From: Pikeienuella piscinae
GTDB taxonomy: Bacteria > Pseudomonadota > Alphaproteobacteria > Rhodobacterales > Rhodobacteraceae
Assembly: GCF_011044155.1 (NCBI RefSeq)
Contig: NZ_CP049056.1
Span: 3,662,001-3,726,000 of the forward strand
DNA length: 64,000 nucleotides
Reading direction: 5' to 3'
Shown here: piece by piece, positions 54,161 to 63,200 of the stretch
Position numbering within the stretch: position 1 is the stretch's first letter
Layout of the letters: every line of letters begins with the position of its first letter
Notes under the pieces: model-generated
Seen by the model: only the letters and a program-made list of their open reading frames with translations
Databases searched by the model: none
What the model was told of the DNA's origin: nothing
Translations under genes and position numbers: made by a program

Positions 54161-54520
54161 ATGAAATCACTCGTCATCGCCGCGCTCATTTGCTCTCTCA
54201 CCACGCTGGCCGTCGCCGGCGAGGTCGCCGTAATCGACGCGAAGGCGGAGAGATCAGGCGCCGCCTGGCGCTTCGATGTGACGGTGAATCATGCCGACGA
54301 AGGCTGGGATCATTACGCTGACGCGTGGCGCGTCATCGGACCGGACGGGACGGTTTATGGTGAGCGCACGCTTCTGCATCCGCACGTCGATGAGCAGCCC
54401 TTCACCCGGTCGCTCTCGGGCGTGGCGATTCCGGACGGCGTGGAAACCGTGCTGATCGAGGCGCATGACAGCCGGCACGGATGGGGCGCGAAGGTGCTGG
54501 AGCTTCGCCTGCCGCGCTAA
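54161..54520 (+). CDS. Small exported protein of unknown function
   Basis: This 119-residue protein begins with a clear signal peptide (MKSLVIAALICSLTTLAVAG), with cleavage likely after AVA. The mature part is a small beta-rich domain: RFDVTVNHADEGWDHYADAW then RVIGPDGTVYGERTLLHPH and IPDGVETVLIEAHDSRHGW. I recall similar small periplasmic proteins in Rhodobacterales but no function. A cluster of His residues in the second half could bind metal. It is divergent from asd. Confidence 0.75.
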   Translation: MKSLVIAALICSLTTLAVAGEVAVIDAKAERSGAAWRFDVTVNHADEGWDHYADAWRVIGPDGTVYGERTLLHPHVDEQPFTRSLSGVAIPDGVETVLIEAHDSRHGWGAKVLELRLPR

Positions 54521-54704
54521 AGAAAGCCCCCGATTTTTCTCAGGCGCCGCGTCGAACGGAGCGCCCGTGGCCGGCGTCACACCCGCGGCGCGCGGGAATG
54601 TCGCGCCTGCGGCGAGGGGAAGAAACAGCGCCAAAGGCGCATCGGCCGCGGCGCGCCGCGGGCCCGCTGGCGCCGGGGGCGGGAGGGTTGCTGCGGCGCC
54701 TCTT

Positions 54705-55391
54705 TCATTCCTGCCGGAACAGGATTCGCCGGGCCTTGTCGTCATGCGGCCGGCTGGGCCGAGATTCCTTGCCGAGCGCGACGCCGCGCCGCACCGCTGG
54801 GCGGGCCTTCACCCGCGCGCGCCAGTCCGTGACGCTTGGATGCCGGTCGAGCGGGATCTCCATCGCCTTCATGATCAGCGCCCAGGGAAAGCACATCATG
54901 TCGGCGATGGAGTAGGCCTCGCCCGCCAGCCAGTCGCGTCCCTGCAGCCGCCGCTCCAGCACGTCGAGGCAGCGGATCGTCTCGCGCCGATAGCGTTCGA
55001 ACCCGTAGCCCTGCCTGCGCTCGGTCTCCGGCGCGTAATTGAAGAAATGGCTGTGCTGCCCGGCCATCGGCCCCTGATTGCCTGTCTGCCAGAACAGCCA
55101 TTCGACGGCTTCCTTCCGGCCGAGCTGGTCCTGGGGGAGGAACCGCCCGGTCTTTTCGGCCAGATAGAGCAGTATTGCGCCGCTCTCGAAGACCGGAACC
55201 GGCGGCCCGGCGACGTCATGGTCGAGAATGGCCGGCATCCGGGCGTTCGGGCTGATCGCCAGGAACTCCGGCGCGAACTGGTCGCCCTCGCCGATATTCA
55301 CCATGCGGACCCGGTAGGGCAGGCCCAGCTCCTCCAGCAGGATCGCGACCTTCCAACCGTTCGGCGTCGGCCAGTAGTGAAAATCGATCAT
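54705..55391 (-). CDS. Glutathione S-transferase
   Basis: This 228-residue protein has the GST N-terminal thioredoxin-like domain ([20 protein letters not shown]) with the SNAIL-type ARMPAILDHD and ESGAILLYLAEKTGRF, and a helical C-terminal domain ending in a basic tail. It resembles the YghU/YfcG-type GSTs. Its ATG overlaps the CoA-transferase stop by four bases (ATGA), so the two are coupled. Substrates are unknown. Confidence 0.9.
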   Translation of the reverse strand: MIDFHYWPTPNGWKVAILLEELGLPYRVRMVNIGEGDQFAPEFLAISPNARMPAILDHDVAGPPVPVFESGAILLYLAEKTGRFLPQDQLGRKEAVEWLFWQTGNQGPMAGQHSHFFNYAPETERRQGYGFERYRRETIRCLDVLERRLQGRDWLAGEAYSIADMMCFPWALIMKAMEIPLDRHPSVTDWRARVKARPAVRRGVALGKESRPSRPHDDKARRILFRQE

Positions 55392-56572
55392 CGGATCAGC
55401 GCCCTGATCTCGGCTTCCGGAAGCCCCGCCTCGCGGAGCGCCTCGCCGGTGTGCTCGCCGAGGGTGGGCGCCGGGCGGCGGATCGCGGTCGGCGTTGCTG
55501 AGAATCGCGGCGCGGCGCGAGCCTGACGGAGCCGCCCGGCGATCGGGTGGTCAGTTTCGATCACCACGCCGTTGGCCGCAATTTGCGGATGCCGGATCAT
55601 CTCCCGCCGCGTCAGGACCGGCGCGCAGGGCACGTCATGCGCTTCGAAATGGGCGAGCCAGTCGGCGGCGGTCCGCGCCATCAGCGCCTCCTGCGTCAGC
55701 GCGAGGCGAGCGTCGATATTCTCGCCGCGGAGCGCGGCGGAGGCGAAGCGTGGGTCCTCCAGCCATTCCGGTTTGTCGAGCGCGCGGGCGAGGGCGGCCC
55801 ATTCCTTGTCGGACTGCACGGCGACGGAGATATAGCCCTCTTTCGTCTCGTAGATCAGATCCATGAAGCTTTGCGCGCGTTCCGCGTCAGGCTCATCGCC
55901 CACGAAGGTCCGCCCGCCCATGTCGGAGCCCCAGAGGAAGGCGACGACGGCGTCCAGCATCGAAAGGCGGACATGCTGGCCCTCGCCGGTCTTCAGCCGG
56001 TGATAGAGCGCAGCGGTGATCGCCTGCGCGGCGACGAAGCCGGTGAGCTTGTCGGGAAGAATCGTGCGCACCAGTTTCGGGCGTTCAGCGTCCGAACCGG
56101 CCTGCACCGAGGCGAGGCCGGAAAGCGCCTGGATCAGCGGATCGTAAACCGGCTTCTGCGCATAGGGTCCGTCCTCGCCGAAGCCGCTGATCGAGACATA
56201 GACGATATCGGGCCGCACAGCGCGGAGCGCGGCCTCGCCCAGCCCCATCCGCTCCGCAACGCCGGGGCGGAAATTCTGCACCGCGACGTCGCAACTCGCC
56301 GCCAGCGCCAACGCCGCCTTCAACGCCTCCGGCTGCTTCAGGTCGAGCGCGACTGAGCGCTTGTTGCGGTTGTTGTTGACGAAGCTGGCGGAGACGCCGT
56401 TGCGATGGGTCGAAACGGCGCGAGTATGGTCGCCGACAGACGGGCGCTCGACCTTGATCACGTCGGCGCCCTGATCGGCGAGCACCATGGTCGCCGTCGG
56501 ACCGGAGATCATCGCCGTGAGGTCCAGCACCCGCACGCCTTCAAGGGGTCCGCTCGCGTTCGTTCCGTTCAT
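55388..56572 (-). CDS. Family III CoA-transferase (CaiB/BaiF)
   Basis: The protein is 394 residues from the ATG at 56572, behind AAGGAG. It shows the class III CoA-transferase pattern: [20 protein letters not shown] followed by [13 protein letters not shown], and [20 protein letters not shown]. The catalytic aspartate is probably in [13 protein letters not shown]. Such enzymes transfer CoA between carboxylic acids, or are racemases. It overlaps a GST gene downstream. The substrate is unknown. Confidence 0.9.
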   Translation of the reverse strand: MNGTNASGPLEGVRVLDLTAMISGPTATMVLADQGADVIKVERPSVGDHTRAVSTHRNGVSASFVNNNRNKRSVALDLKQPEALKAALALAASCDVAVQNFRPGVAERMGLGEAALRAVRPDIVYVSISGFGEDGPYAQKPVYDPLIQALSGLASVQAGSDAERPKLVRTILPDKLTGFVAAQAITAALYHRLKTGEGQHVRLSMLDAVVAFLWGSDMGGRTFVGDEPDAERAQSFMDLIYETKEGYISVAVQSDKEWAALARALDKPEWLEDPRFASAALRGENIDARLALTQEALMARTAADWLAHFEAHDVPCAPVLTRREMIRHPQIAANGVVIETDHPIAGRLRQARAAPRFSATPTAIRRPAPTLGEHTGEALREAGLPEAEIRALIR

Positions 56573-56628
56573 TGGCCGCTCCTTCATGTCGGAGCGCGAC
56601 CCTAGCCCGGCGTGGGGCGCGGGGGAAA

Positions 56629-56838
56629 TCAGCTAAGCGCGAGGTCGCCGTAACGCCTGCGGATCCGGCCGGCGACGCCGGCCCGGTCGAGATCGTGAAC
56701 GGCCAGTTCGGCGTCGGTCATCGCCTCGTAGCGGCGTCGGTCGTGCGCCGCCCAACGGCGGTTCAGCGCGGCGCGGACGCCGCGGCGCACAGCCCCGGCG
56801 AGGGCCGCAAGACTCAGTCTGGGGAAGTCGGCCGGCAT
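56629..56838 (-). CDS. DUF1127 small basic protein
   Basis: The protein is 69 residues from the ATG at 56838 with GGAGG seven bases upstream. The C-terminal RRYEAMTDAELAVHDLDRAG followed by RIRRRYGDLAL is a DUF1127 (YjiS-like) motif; the N-terminal half is an Arg/Ala-rich helix. Small DUF1127 proteins have been linked to RNA and phosphate metabolism in other alphaproteobacteria, but no role can be assigned. A TATATA box and a TGC/GCA inverted repeat precede it. Confidence 0.8.
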   Translation of the reverse strand: MPADFPRLSLAALAGAVRRGVRAALNRRWAAHDRRRYEAMTDAELAVHDLDRAGVAGRIRRRYGDLALS

Positions 56839-56853
56839 GACGGCCTCCGTCTT

Positions 56854-56868
56854 TGTTGCGTTGCAGCA
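56854..56868. promoter_or_regulatory. Inverted repeat upstream of the DUF1127 gene
   Basis: TGTTGCGTTGCAGCA is a 15-base near-palindrome (arms TGTTGC and GCAGCA around GTT) lying 16 bp before the start codon and adjacent to a TATATA stretch (56868-56873). A larger dyad, GCAGCA to TGCTGC, follows at about 56863-56883. TGC/GCA repeats of this kind resemble PhaR-type sites, but the regulator is not identified. Confidence 0.45.
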
Positions 56869-56938
56869 TATATAGGGTGCTGCTCCGGGCGCTGCAGCAT
56901 GACGTGGCGCAACCCCGTCATGCGGGCCGGGCGGCCGC

Positions 56939-57796
56939 TCAGGCGGCGCTCGCGGCGTAATCCCAGTAAAGTTCGCGCGCACGGCGCGAGATCGGCCCGT
57001 ATTGCAGGTTCCGATCCTCCAGCTGCGTCACATGCATGACTTTCAGAGCGTTGCCGGTGGTGAATATCTCGTCTGCGGCCATGAAGTCCTCCATGACGAG
57101 CGTCTGCTCGCGTACGGTGACTCCGTCTTGGCGCAGGAGCTTGATGACCCGCTGGCGGGTGATTCCGTTCAGGAAGCAGCCGGAGGGAATCGGCGTCAGC
57201 ACCTCGCCGTCGCGCACCATGAAGATGTTCGAGGTCGCGGTCTCCGCGATATTGCCGATCGCGTCGCGGACGATGGCGTTCTGGAAGCCGCGCGAGGCGA
57301 CCTCGCGCAGCATTCGGGCGTTGTTGGGGTAGAGGCAGGCGGCTTTCGCGTCGACTGGCATGCAGTCCGGCGTCGGGCGACGATAGCGCGTCGCGCCCAT
57401 GGTGATCCCGTCCGGCGCAGGCATCGGCCGCTCTTCGAAACAGAGCGCGAAGCATGTGCTTTCCGGCTCCGGCAGAATCATGAACATGCCGCCGGTCTTC
57501 GCCCAGAGCATCGGGCGGATATAGAGCCCCGTGCCGGCGGGGAACTTGGCGATTCCCTCACGCGCCAGCGCCGTCACCTCCTCGTCCGACAGCTTCGGCG
57601 CGAGGCCCATGCGCCGCGCGCTCTCGTTCACCCGCGCGCAGTGGAGGTCGAGATCGGGAACCATGCCGTCGAAGGCGCGAGCGCCGTCGAAGACCAGCGA
57701 GCCGAGCCAGGTTCCGTGATCCGCCGCGCCGAGGATCGCCGTCGCGCCCTCGCGCCATTCGCCTTCAAACCAGGTCCAGATCCGCCGCCCGCTCAT
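56939..57796 (-). CDS. ilvE: Branched-chain amino acid aminotransferase
   Basis: This 285-residue class IV PLP enzyme transfers amino groups to branched-chain 2-oxo acids. RIWTWFEGEWREGATAILGA and HGTWLGSLVFDGARAFDG are the N-terminal features; the cofactor lysine is in VDAKAACLYPNNARML; and IGNIAETATSNIFMVRDG plus PSGCFLNGITRQRVIKLL are the class IV signatures. It is shorter than typical 300-residue IlvE but within range. A D-amino-acid transaminase-like role is an alternative. It is next to a DUF1127 gene. Confidence 0.88.
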   Translation of the reverse strand: MSGRRIWTWFEGEWREGATAILGAADHGTWLGSLVFDGARAFDGMVPDLDLHCARVNESARRMGLAPKLSDEEVTALAREGIAKFPAGTGLYIRPMLWAKTGGMFMILPEPESTCFALCFEERPMPAPDGITMGATRYRRPTPDCMPVDAKAACLYPNNARMLREVASRGFQNAIVRDAIGNIAETATSNIFMVRDGEVLTPIPSGCFLNGITRQRVIKLLRQDGVTVREQTLVMEDFMAADEIFTTGNALKVMHVTQLEDRNLQYGPISRRARELYWDYAASAA

Positions 57797-57861
57797 CGCT
57801 CTCTCCCGCCATTGCGCGAAAAACCCCTAGAGCGCGGCGGCGGCCGGGGCAAGTGCGGCGC

Positions 57862-58257
57862 TCAGAGGAGGAGCGCGTCATCGACGGCGGCGAAAGCGCC
57901 GCCCCCGTCATCCCCGCTCCCGTCGCCGGTCAGGTTCAAGCCGCCATAGGTCGTGTTGCTGATGAGGCGGTGAAAGGGAACCGCCGGATCCGCGACCCCG
58001 TTCGCCGCGTCGTCGTCTCCGGCGAAGCTGTAGAGCGTGTCGTTCCCGGCGCCGCCGACGGGGATGAAGTCCGTTGCCGTCGGCTGGTCGCCCTGGACCG
58101 TGTCGTTGACGATGCGGTCGAAGGGAGCGGTCGCAGCCGTATCTTCGATCTCCATCGCGGGGCTGGCGACAAAAGCGAAGCTGTCGCCGCCGGATGACGC
58201 GGTGGAGGAGGTCGACGCGTCGCGCCCGTCGTCTGAATGGATGCGATCATATGGCAT
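57862..58257 (-). CDS. Acidic repeat protein with an RTX-like GGAGNDTLY element
   Basis: This 131-residue protein starts at an ATG preceded by AGGAGA. It is very acidic and contains no Lys, Cys or Trp. It contains three copies of a short motif: PYDRIHSDDG, PFDRIVNDTV and PFHRLISNTT. Between the second and third lies GGAGNDTLYSFAGDDD, close to the RTX nonapeptide. The C-terminus AFAAVDDALLL (acidic then hydrophobic) resembles a type I secretion signal. No type I export genes are near. Two CRP-type sites lie about 86-133 bp upstream. It is an unknown, possibly secreted, regulated protein. Confidence 0.65.
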   Translation of the reverse strand: MPYDRIHSDDGRDASTSSTASSGGDSFAFVASPAMEIEDTAATAPFDRIVNDTVQGDQPTATDFIPVGGAGNDTLYSFAGDDDAANGVADPAVPFHRLISNTTYGGLNLTGDGSGDDGGGAFAAVDDALLL

Positions 58258-58342
58258 GACTTGTCTCCTGCGTGGGGTTTCAAGGTCTGCACTTTGCAGA
58301 TGGAGCCGCCCCGGCGCGACGCAATGGCCCCGCCCGGCCGGA

Positions 58343-58390
58343 TGTGACCTGGCTCACAAGGTCCGGCGCGGCCGGGTGAGATTGTTCACA
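58343..58390. promoter_or_regulatory. Two tandem CRP-type binding sites
   Basis: TGTGACCTGGCTCACA (58343-58358) is an exact TGTGA-N6-TCACA. A second, GGTGAGATTGTTCACA (58375-58390), differs at one base of one arm. Their centres are 32 bp apart, about three helical turns. They lie upstream of the acidic repeat protein (start 58257) and downstream of a convergently placed thioesterase gene that reads the same strand. A CRP/FNR-family regulator is implied; binding is not shown. Confidence 0.75.
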
Positions 58391-58420
58391 TCGAGGCCCG
58401 CGCGCGTGCTCCGCCGCCCG

Positions 58421-58882
58421 TCAGCGCGTCAGCCCGACCCCGCCGGTCCGGATCGCCGGCGCCGGCCCGGCGTCGCGCGCCAGACGCGCCGCGATCAGCG
58501 CCGCGACCTCGGGCGGAAATGGCGCCGCCGCCGGCCCCGCCGCCTGATCGACATGAAGAAGCACCGCCTCGACCGCCGCCAGCGCCGCCCCGGTCGTCTC
58601 GTTGCGGATCATGGAATGCAGATGCAGCCGCTTCGCATCCGCCGCCAGAAGCCGCATCTCCACCAGCAGCCGGTCGCCCCGATGCGCCTCCTTCAGATAG
58701 CGCACCCGCATGTCGAGATTGTAGAGTGTACGCCCCGTCTCCCGCAGGTAACGCGGCCCCATGCCCAGCTCGTCCATGGTCCGGTCATTGGCGAAACTCA
58801 CGAGGAGCATGTAATACGCGTCCCGCATATGCCCGTTGAAATCGACCCACGATCCCGGGCAGGTTCGTCTGAGTTCGAGCAT
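58421..58882 (-). CDS. Hotdog-fold thioesterase (4HBT-like)
   Basis: This 153-residue protein has the hotdog core: GSWVDFNGHMRDAYYMLLVS (D-x-N-G-H-M active motif), YNLDMRVRYLKEAHRGDRLL and LHLHSMIRNETTGAALAAVE. It is of the type often annotated as a thioesterase near carnitine/betaine genes. The C-terminus is Ala/Pro-rich. Acyl-CoA hydrolysis is inferred. It ends about 40 bp before the tandem CRP-type sites. Confidence 0.85.
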   Translation of the reverse strand: MLELRRTCPGSWVDFNGHMRDAYYMLLVSFANDRTMDELGMGPRYLRETGRTLYNLDMRVRYLKEAHRGDRLLVEMRLLAADAKRLHLHSMIRNETTGAALAAVEAVLLHVDQAAGPAAAPFPPEVAALIAARLARDAGPAPAIRTGGVGLTR

Positions 58883-59270
58883 GTCGCGGCGGTCCCTTTC
58901 GCGTCAGCCCTTTCTAATCGGTCAGCGCAATTGACGGAATGCCTTCCCGGCGAGCGCATGCCGGGTTTCGTCAACTACAGCCGCCAGGGCGACGCCGCGG
59001 CGCATTGCGGCGGGGTGGTTTCTGTCCCGCAGCGGGCGCGGGAGGCAGGCTGGCGTCGAGAGAAAGCGCGACTTGCTTCGAAACTGCCCGCGCGCTGGGG
59101 TTATTTCCCTTAATAGAGAATTCATCAGTGATCTTAGTTGTGACTGCACAGTATCTTGAACCTTAGAACATTGGTTGCGCCCGCTGGCCCCCTCGCGTTG
59201 CAATCCGTCGCCCCGCGGATTATCTCTCGCCGGCGCGCCAGAGCGCCCGAATGGGGCGACGGGGAACCCG
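58883..59270. other. Intergenic region before accD
   Basis: About 388 bp hold no convincing gene. Frames on both strands lack ribosome sites. A less GC-rich stretch around 59108-59170 (TTAATAGAGAATTCATCAGT and beyond) is a likely position for the accD promoter. I cannot define the boxes. Confidence 0.45.
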
Positions 59271-60221
59271 ATGAACTGGATCTCGAACTACGTCCGGCCG
59301 AAGATCAACTCGCTCTTTTCTCGGCGCGAGATGCCGGAGAATCTTTGGGCGAAATGCGACGAATGCGGCCAGATGATCTTTCATCGCGAGCTGGCCGACA
59401 ACCTCCATGTCTGCCCGTCCTGCGACCATCACATGGCGATCACCCCGCGTGAGCGTCTGACCGCGCTCTTCGACAACGGGGTCCTCGTCGAGGTGAAGAC
59501 GCCGGAGGCGAAAGCCGACCCGCTCGCCTTTCGCGACCAGAAGAAATACCCCGACCGCCTCCGCGACGCCCGCCGCGCGACCGGCGAGCAGGAGGCGATG
59601 CTGGTCGCCCGCGGCGCGATCGGCGGCGTCGAGGTGATCGCGGCGGCGCAGGATTTCAGCTTCATGGCAGGCTCGATGGGCGTCGCCGTGGGGAACGCGA
59701 TGATCGCCGCCGCGCAGGCCGCGGTGAAGGCCCGCGCTCCCCTCATCGTCTTCGCCGCAGCAGGCGGCGCGCGGATGCAGGAGGGGATCCTCTCGCTGAT
59801 GCAGATGCCGCGCACCACGATCGCGGTCGAGATGGTGAAGGAGGCCGGGCTCCCCTTCATCGTCATCCTCACCCACCCGACCACCGGCGGGGTCACCGCC
59901 TCCTACGCCATGCTGGGCGACATCCAGATCGCCGAGCCGAACGCGCTGATCTGCTTCGCCGGGCCGCGGGTGATCGAGCAGACGATCCGTGAGAAACTGC
60001 CCGAAGGTTTCCAGCGCGCCGAATACCTGCTGGAGCACGGCATGCTCGACATGGTCGTGGACCGCCGCAAGATGCGCGACGAGCTGGCGACGGTGCTGCG
60101 GCTGCTCCTGAACATGCCGCCTCGCATATACGGCGACCTGCCCGCGCCGACCCCCGCGCCGGAGGAAGAGGCCGATGCGCCGGCGCCCGAGACCCCCAAG
60201 GCGCAGGACAAGAAGAAGTGA
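59271..60221 (+). CDS. accD: Acetyl-CoA carboxylase carboxyltransferase subunit beta
   Basis: The protein is 316 residues from the ATG at 59271. [20 protein letters not shown] is the conserved start, the zinc ribbon is CDECG...CPSC near residues 24-46, and the carboxyltransferase core includes [20 protein letters not shown] and [19 protein letters not shown]. The Lys/Glu/Pro tail is variable. It makes malonyl-CoA with AccA, not in the window. It overlaps folC by four bases (GTGA), a widespread accD-folC arrangement. Confidence 0.96.
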   Translation: MNWISNYVRPKINSLFSRREMPENLWAKCDECGQMIFHRELADNLHVCPSCDHHMAITPRERLTALFDNGVLVEVKTPEAKADPLAFRDQKKYPDRLRDARRATGEQEAMLVARGAIGGVEVIAAAQDFSFMAGSMGVAVGNAMIAAAQAAVKARAPLIVFAAAGGARMQEGILSLMQMPRTTIAVEMVKEAGLPFIVILTHPTTGGVTASYAMLGDIQIAEPNALICFAGPRVIEQTIREKLPEGFQRAEYLLEHGMLDMVVDRRKMRDELATVLRLLLNMPPRIYGDLPAPTPAPEEEADAPAPETPKAQDKKK

Positions 60222-61504
60222 GCGCCGGGCCGCCCGGCTCGGACGTCATTCTCGAAAGACTTCTCGCGCTCCATCCGAAGATCATCGACTTGACGCTGGA
60301 GCGGCTTGAGCGGCTGCTCGCCCGGCTTGGCCATCCGGAGCGCGACCTGCCGCCTGTCGTCCACATCGCCGGAACCAACGGCAAGGGCTCCACCCTCGCG
60401 GTGATCGACGCCGGGCTGGCGGCGGCGGGGCTGAGTGCGCACGCCTACACCTCGCCGCATCTGGCCCGGTTCCATGAGCGGATCAGGATTGCCGGCGCGC
60501 CGATCGGGGAGGACGCGCTGGCGGCGTTGCTGGCTGAATGCGAGGGCGCCAATGGCGGCGCGCCGATCACCTTCTTTGAAATCACCACCGCCGCCGCGCT
60601 TCTGGCGTTCGCGCGCAACCGGGCCGATTATACGCTGCTCGAGGTCGGGCTTGGCGGCAGGCTTGACGCCACGAATGTCGTCGCGCGCCCGGCGTTGACG
60701 GTAATTACGCCGGTCTCCATCGACCATCAGCAATATCTCGGCGAGACCATCGCCGAGATTGCTGCGGAAAAGGCCGGCATCCTGAAAGCCGGCGTTCCCT
60801 GCGTCGTCGGTCCTCAGGACGAGGCCGCGCTCGGCGTGATCGAAGCGCGGGCCGCCGCGTGCGGCGCGCCGCTCAGTCTGTATGCGCAGGACTGGATGGC
60901 GGGGCTGGAGGCGGGACGGTTCGTTTTTCGCGACGCGAATGGACTGCTCGACATGGCGCCGCCGGCGCTGCGCGGCGCGCACCAGGTCGACAACGCCGGC
61001 GCCGGCGTCGCGGCCCTCCGCGCCCTTGGCGTCGACGATGCGGCGGTTGAGGTCGCGCCGGCGCGCGCGGTCTGGCCTGCGCGCATCCAGCGGTTGACGA
61101 AAGGCGCGCTCGCCGAAGTCGCGGCGGCGGCGGAAGCCGAGCTCTGGCTCGATGGCGGGCACAATCAGGCGGCGGGCGTCGTGATCGCCGCGCATTTCAA
61201 AGCCATGCCGAAAGCGGAGACGCATCTCGTGTGCGGGATGCTCGACACGAAAGATCCGGCGGGGTTCATCGGTTCGTTCCGGGGCGTCGCCGCGCGGCTC
61301 CACGCGGTCGCCATCCCCGACAACCTTTCGGCGGTGAAGCCCGCCGCGCTGGCGGCGTTCGCCGAGTCGGCCGGCGTGCCGGCGACGGCGGAGGCGAATG
61401 TCGCTGAGGCGCTCGCCCGCGCGCTGGACGAGGGGGCGAAGCGGGTGCTGATCTGCGGCTCGCTCTATCTTGCGGGCGCGGTGCTGAAGGCCGGCGCCGG
61501 CTGA
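60218..61504 (+). CDS. folC: Bifunctional dihydrofolate/folylpolyglutamate synthase
   Basis: This 428-residue Mur-ligase-family enzyme adds glutamates to folates. The GTG at 60218 overlaps the accD stop. The P-loop is [15 protein letters not shown], the folate-binding motif [13 protein letters not shown] and the core [14 protein letters not shown] are all present. [12 protein letters not shown] starts the C-terminal domain. Length is standard. Coupled to accD as in many proteobacteria. Confidence 0.95.
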   Translation: MSAGPPGSDVILERLLALHPKIIDLTLERLERLLARLGHPERDLPPVVHIAGTNGKGSTLAVIDAGLAAAGLSAHAYTSPHLARFHERIRIAGAPIGEDALAALLAECEGANGGAPITFFEITTAAALLAFARNRADYTLLEVGLGGRLDATNVVARPALTVITPVSIDHQQYLGETIAEIAAEKAGILKAGVPCVVGPQDEAALGVIEARAAACGAPLSLYAQDWMAGLEAGRFVFRDANGLLDMAPPALRGAHQVDNAGAGVAALRALGVDDAAVEVAPARAVWPARIQRLTKGALAEVAAAAEAELWLDGGHNQAAGVVIAAHFKAMPKAETHLVCGMLDTKDPAGFIGSFRGVAARLHAVAIPDNLSAVKPAALAAFAESAGVPATAEANVAEALARALDEGAKRVLICGSLYLAGAVLKAGAG

Positions 61505-61554
61505 ACGGGCGGGGCGGCGATTGCGCGCCGCGCCGCCGCAGCCTAAAGCAGGCC

Positions 61555-62469
61555 ATGGCCACTGATCGTCCGCTTCTTGGCGTCCTTCTGATGCTCGGTT
61601 TCTGCGCGCTGGCGCCGATGGGCGATTCGATGGCGAAGCTTCTCGGCGCGACGATACCGCTGCTCCAGCTGCTTCTCGTCCGCTTCGCCATCCAGGCCGC
61701 GCTCCTCGCGCCGCTGGTGCTGGCTGGCGGCGGGATGCGGCTTTCGAACCGGGTGCTCCGACTGTCGGCGCTCAGAACGGCGCTGCATATCTCCGGCATC
61801 GGCGCCATGTTCGCTTCGCTCCGCTTTCTGCCGCTGGCGGACGCGGTGGCCATCGCTTTCGTCATGCCATTCATCCTGCTGCTGCTTGGGCGGTTCTTTC
61901 TCGACGAGGAAGTCGGGCCGCGGCGGCTTTCGGCCTGTGCGGTCGGCTTCCTCGGAACGATGCTGGTCGTCCAGCCGAGTTTCACGGAGGTCGGCGCGCC
62001 GGCGCTGCTGCCGCTGGTCGTCGCGGTTGTCTTCGCGCTTTTCATGCTGGTCACGCGACGGATCGCGAAAGAGGCGGACCCGCTGGCGCTGCAATTCGTC
62101 TCCGGCCTGATGGCGAGCGGCGTGCTCGCGCTGGCCTGGGCCGTGCTGGGCGGCCTCCATCCCGATCTCGACGTGGTCTGGCCGGCCGGACGAGAGGTGG
62201 CGCTGCTTGTCGCGATCGGTGTTCTCGGCACCGTCGCGCATCTCTTGATGACATGGTCGCTGCGTTTCGCGCCATCGGCGACGCTGGCGCCGATGCAGTA
62301 TCTTGAAATTCCCTTCGCGACGCTGATCGGCTGGCTAGTGTTCCGCGATCTTCCTGACGGGCTCGCGGCTCTCGGCATCGCGGTTACGGTCGGAGCCGGA
62401 CTCTACATCATCTATCGCGAGCAGATGACGGCGCGCGCGCTGACCCGGCCGGCCCCGCCTGCGATCTGA
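61555..62469 (+). CDS. EamA/DMT-family transporter
   Basis: This 304-residue protein has ten hydrophobic segments in two EamA repeats, starting at residue 5 with LLGVLLMLGFCALAPMGDSM and the second repeat near ALLPLVVAVVFALFMLVTRR. It carries the usual YLEIPFATLIGWLVFRDLPD near the end. DMT transporters export or import metabolites. It begins 50 bp after folC and may be co-transcribed. Its stop lies 3 bp from the convergent regA stop. Substrate unknown. Confidence 0.88.
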   Translation: MATDRPLLGVLLMLGFCALAPMGDSMAKLLGATIPLLQLLLVRFAIQAALLAPLVLAGGGMRLSNRVLRLSALRTALHISGIGAMFASLRFLPLADAVAIAFVMPFILLLLGRFFLDEEVGPRRLSACAVGFLGTMLVVQPSFTEVGAPALLPLVVAVVFALFMLVTRRIAKEADPLALQFVSGLMASGVLALAWAVLGGLHPDLDVVWPAGREVALLVAIGVLGTVAHLLMTWSLRFAPSATLAPMQYLEIPFATLIGWLVFRDLPDGLAALGIAVTVGAGLYIIYREQMTARALTRPAPPAI

Positions 62470-62472
62470 GGG

Positions 62473-63027
62473 TTATTTCGGGCTGCGCTTGGCGAGGATC
62501 CGTTGAAGTGTGCGACGATGCATGTTGAGCCGGCGCGCGGTTTCCGAGACGTTGCGGTCGCAAAGCTCGAACACCCGCTGGATATGCTCCCAGCGCACCC
62601 GGTCGGCGGACATCGGATTCTCCGGCGGAGGCGGCTTCACTGCTTTCTGAGCCAGCAGCGCCGCCGTGACGTCGTCGGCGTCGGCCGGCTTCGAGAGGTA
62701 ATCCGTCGCGCCGACTTTCACCGCGGCGACCGCGGTGGCGATGGCGCCGTAGCCGGTCAGCACCACGATCCGCGCCGTGTCGCGCCCCGCGCGCAGCGCT
62801 TCGACGACATCTAGACCGTTGCCGTCCTCAAGCCGGAGGTCGACCACGGCGAATGCGGGCGGCGCGCTTTCGACAATGCGGAGCCCTTCGGCGACGCTTT
62901 CCGCCATGACCGGCTCGAAGCCGCGTTTCTCCATCGCGCGGGCGAGGCGACGGCGAAACGCTTCATCATCGTCGAGGATCAGGAGCGATCTGTCTGGCCC
63001 GATTGCGGCGGCTACATCCTCAACCAT
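62473..63027 (-). CDS. regA: RegA/ActR redox response regulator
   Basis: This 184-residue protein has a receiver domain (SLLILDDDEAF, phospho-acceptor Asp63 in VVDLRLEDG, Lys in YLSKPADA) and a short Fis-type DNA-binding helix-turn-helix (NVSETARRLNMHRRTLQRIL), linked by PPPPENP. This is the compact RegA/ActR/PrrA architecture: a global regulator of photosynthesis, nitrogen fixation, CO2 fixation and respiration in response to redox state through the kinase RegB. The usual neighbours regB and senC are not beside it here. Divergent from an EamA transporter. Identification is strong; the regulon is not visible. Confidence 0.93.
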   Translation of the reverse strand: MVEDVAAAIGPDRSLLILDDDEAFRRRLARAMEKRGFEPVMAESVAEGLRIVESAPPAFAVVDLRLEDGNGLDVVEALRAGRDTARIVVLTGYGAIATAVAAVKVGATDYLSKPADADDVTAALLAQKAVKPPPPENPMSADRVRWEHIQRVFELCDRNVSETARRLNMHRRTLQRILAKRSPK

Positions 63028-63120
63028 CCGGTTTTCCCATTCAATGCGGCGGGGCTGCGTTTTTCAGCTTCATAACCTGATGAAGTCGCGCGCGCAAACC
63101 GGCCGGCGGGCGGCCGGACC

Positions 63121-63134
63121 GTGCAATCGTGCAC
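63121..63134. promoter_or_regulatory. Inverted repeat between regA and the divergent transporter
   Basis: GTGCAATCGTGCAC has two perfect five-base arms around ATCG. It lies in the 173-bp divergent intergenic region, 67 bp before the transporter start. A regulator cannot be named. Confidence 0.4.
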
Positions 63135-63200
63135 TTGGCGTTCGCGACGCGCGCGCCCACTCAGGTCTGTCCTGCAACCGTCTCCAAAAAGGCCGAGAAC

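Noticed and set aside
58922-59203. Minus-strand ORF before accD
   Set aside because: It lacks a ribosome site and motifs, and overlaps the likely accD promoter region.
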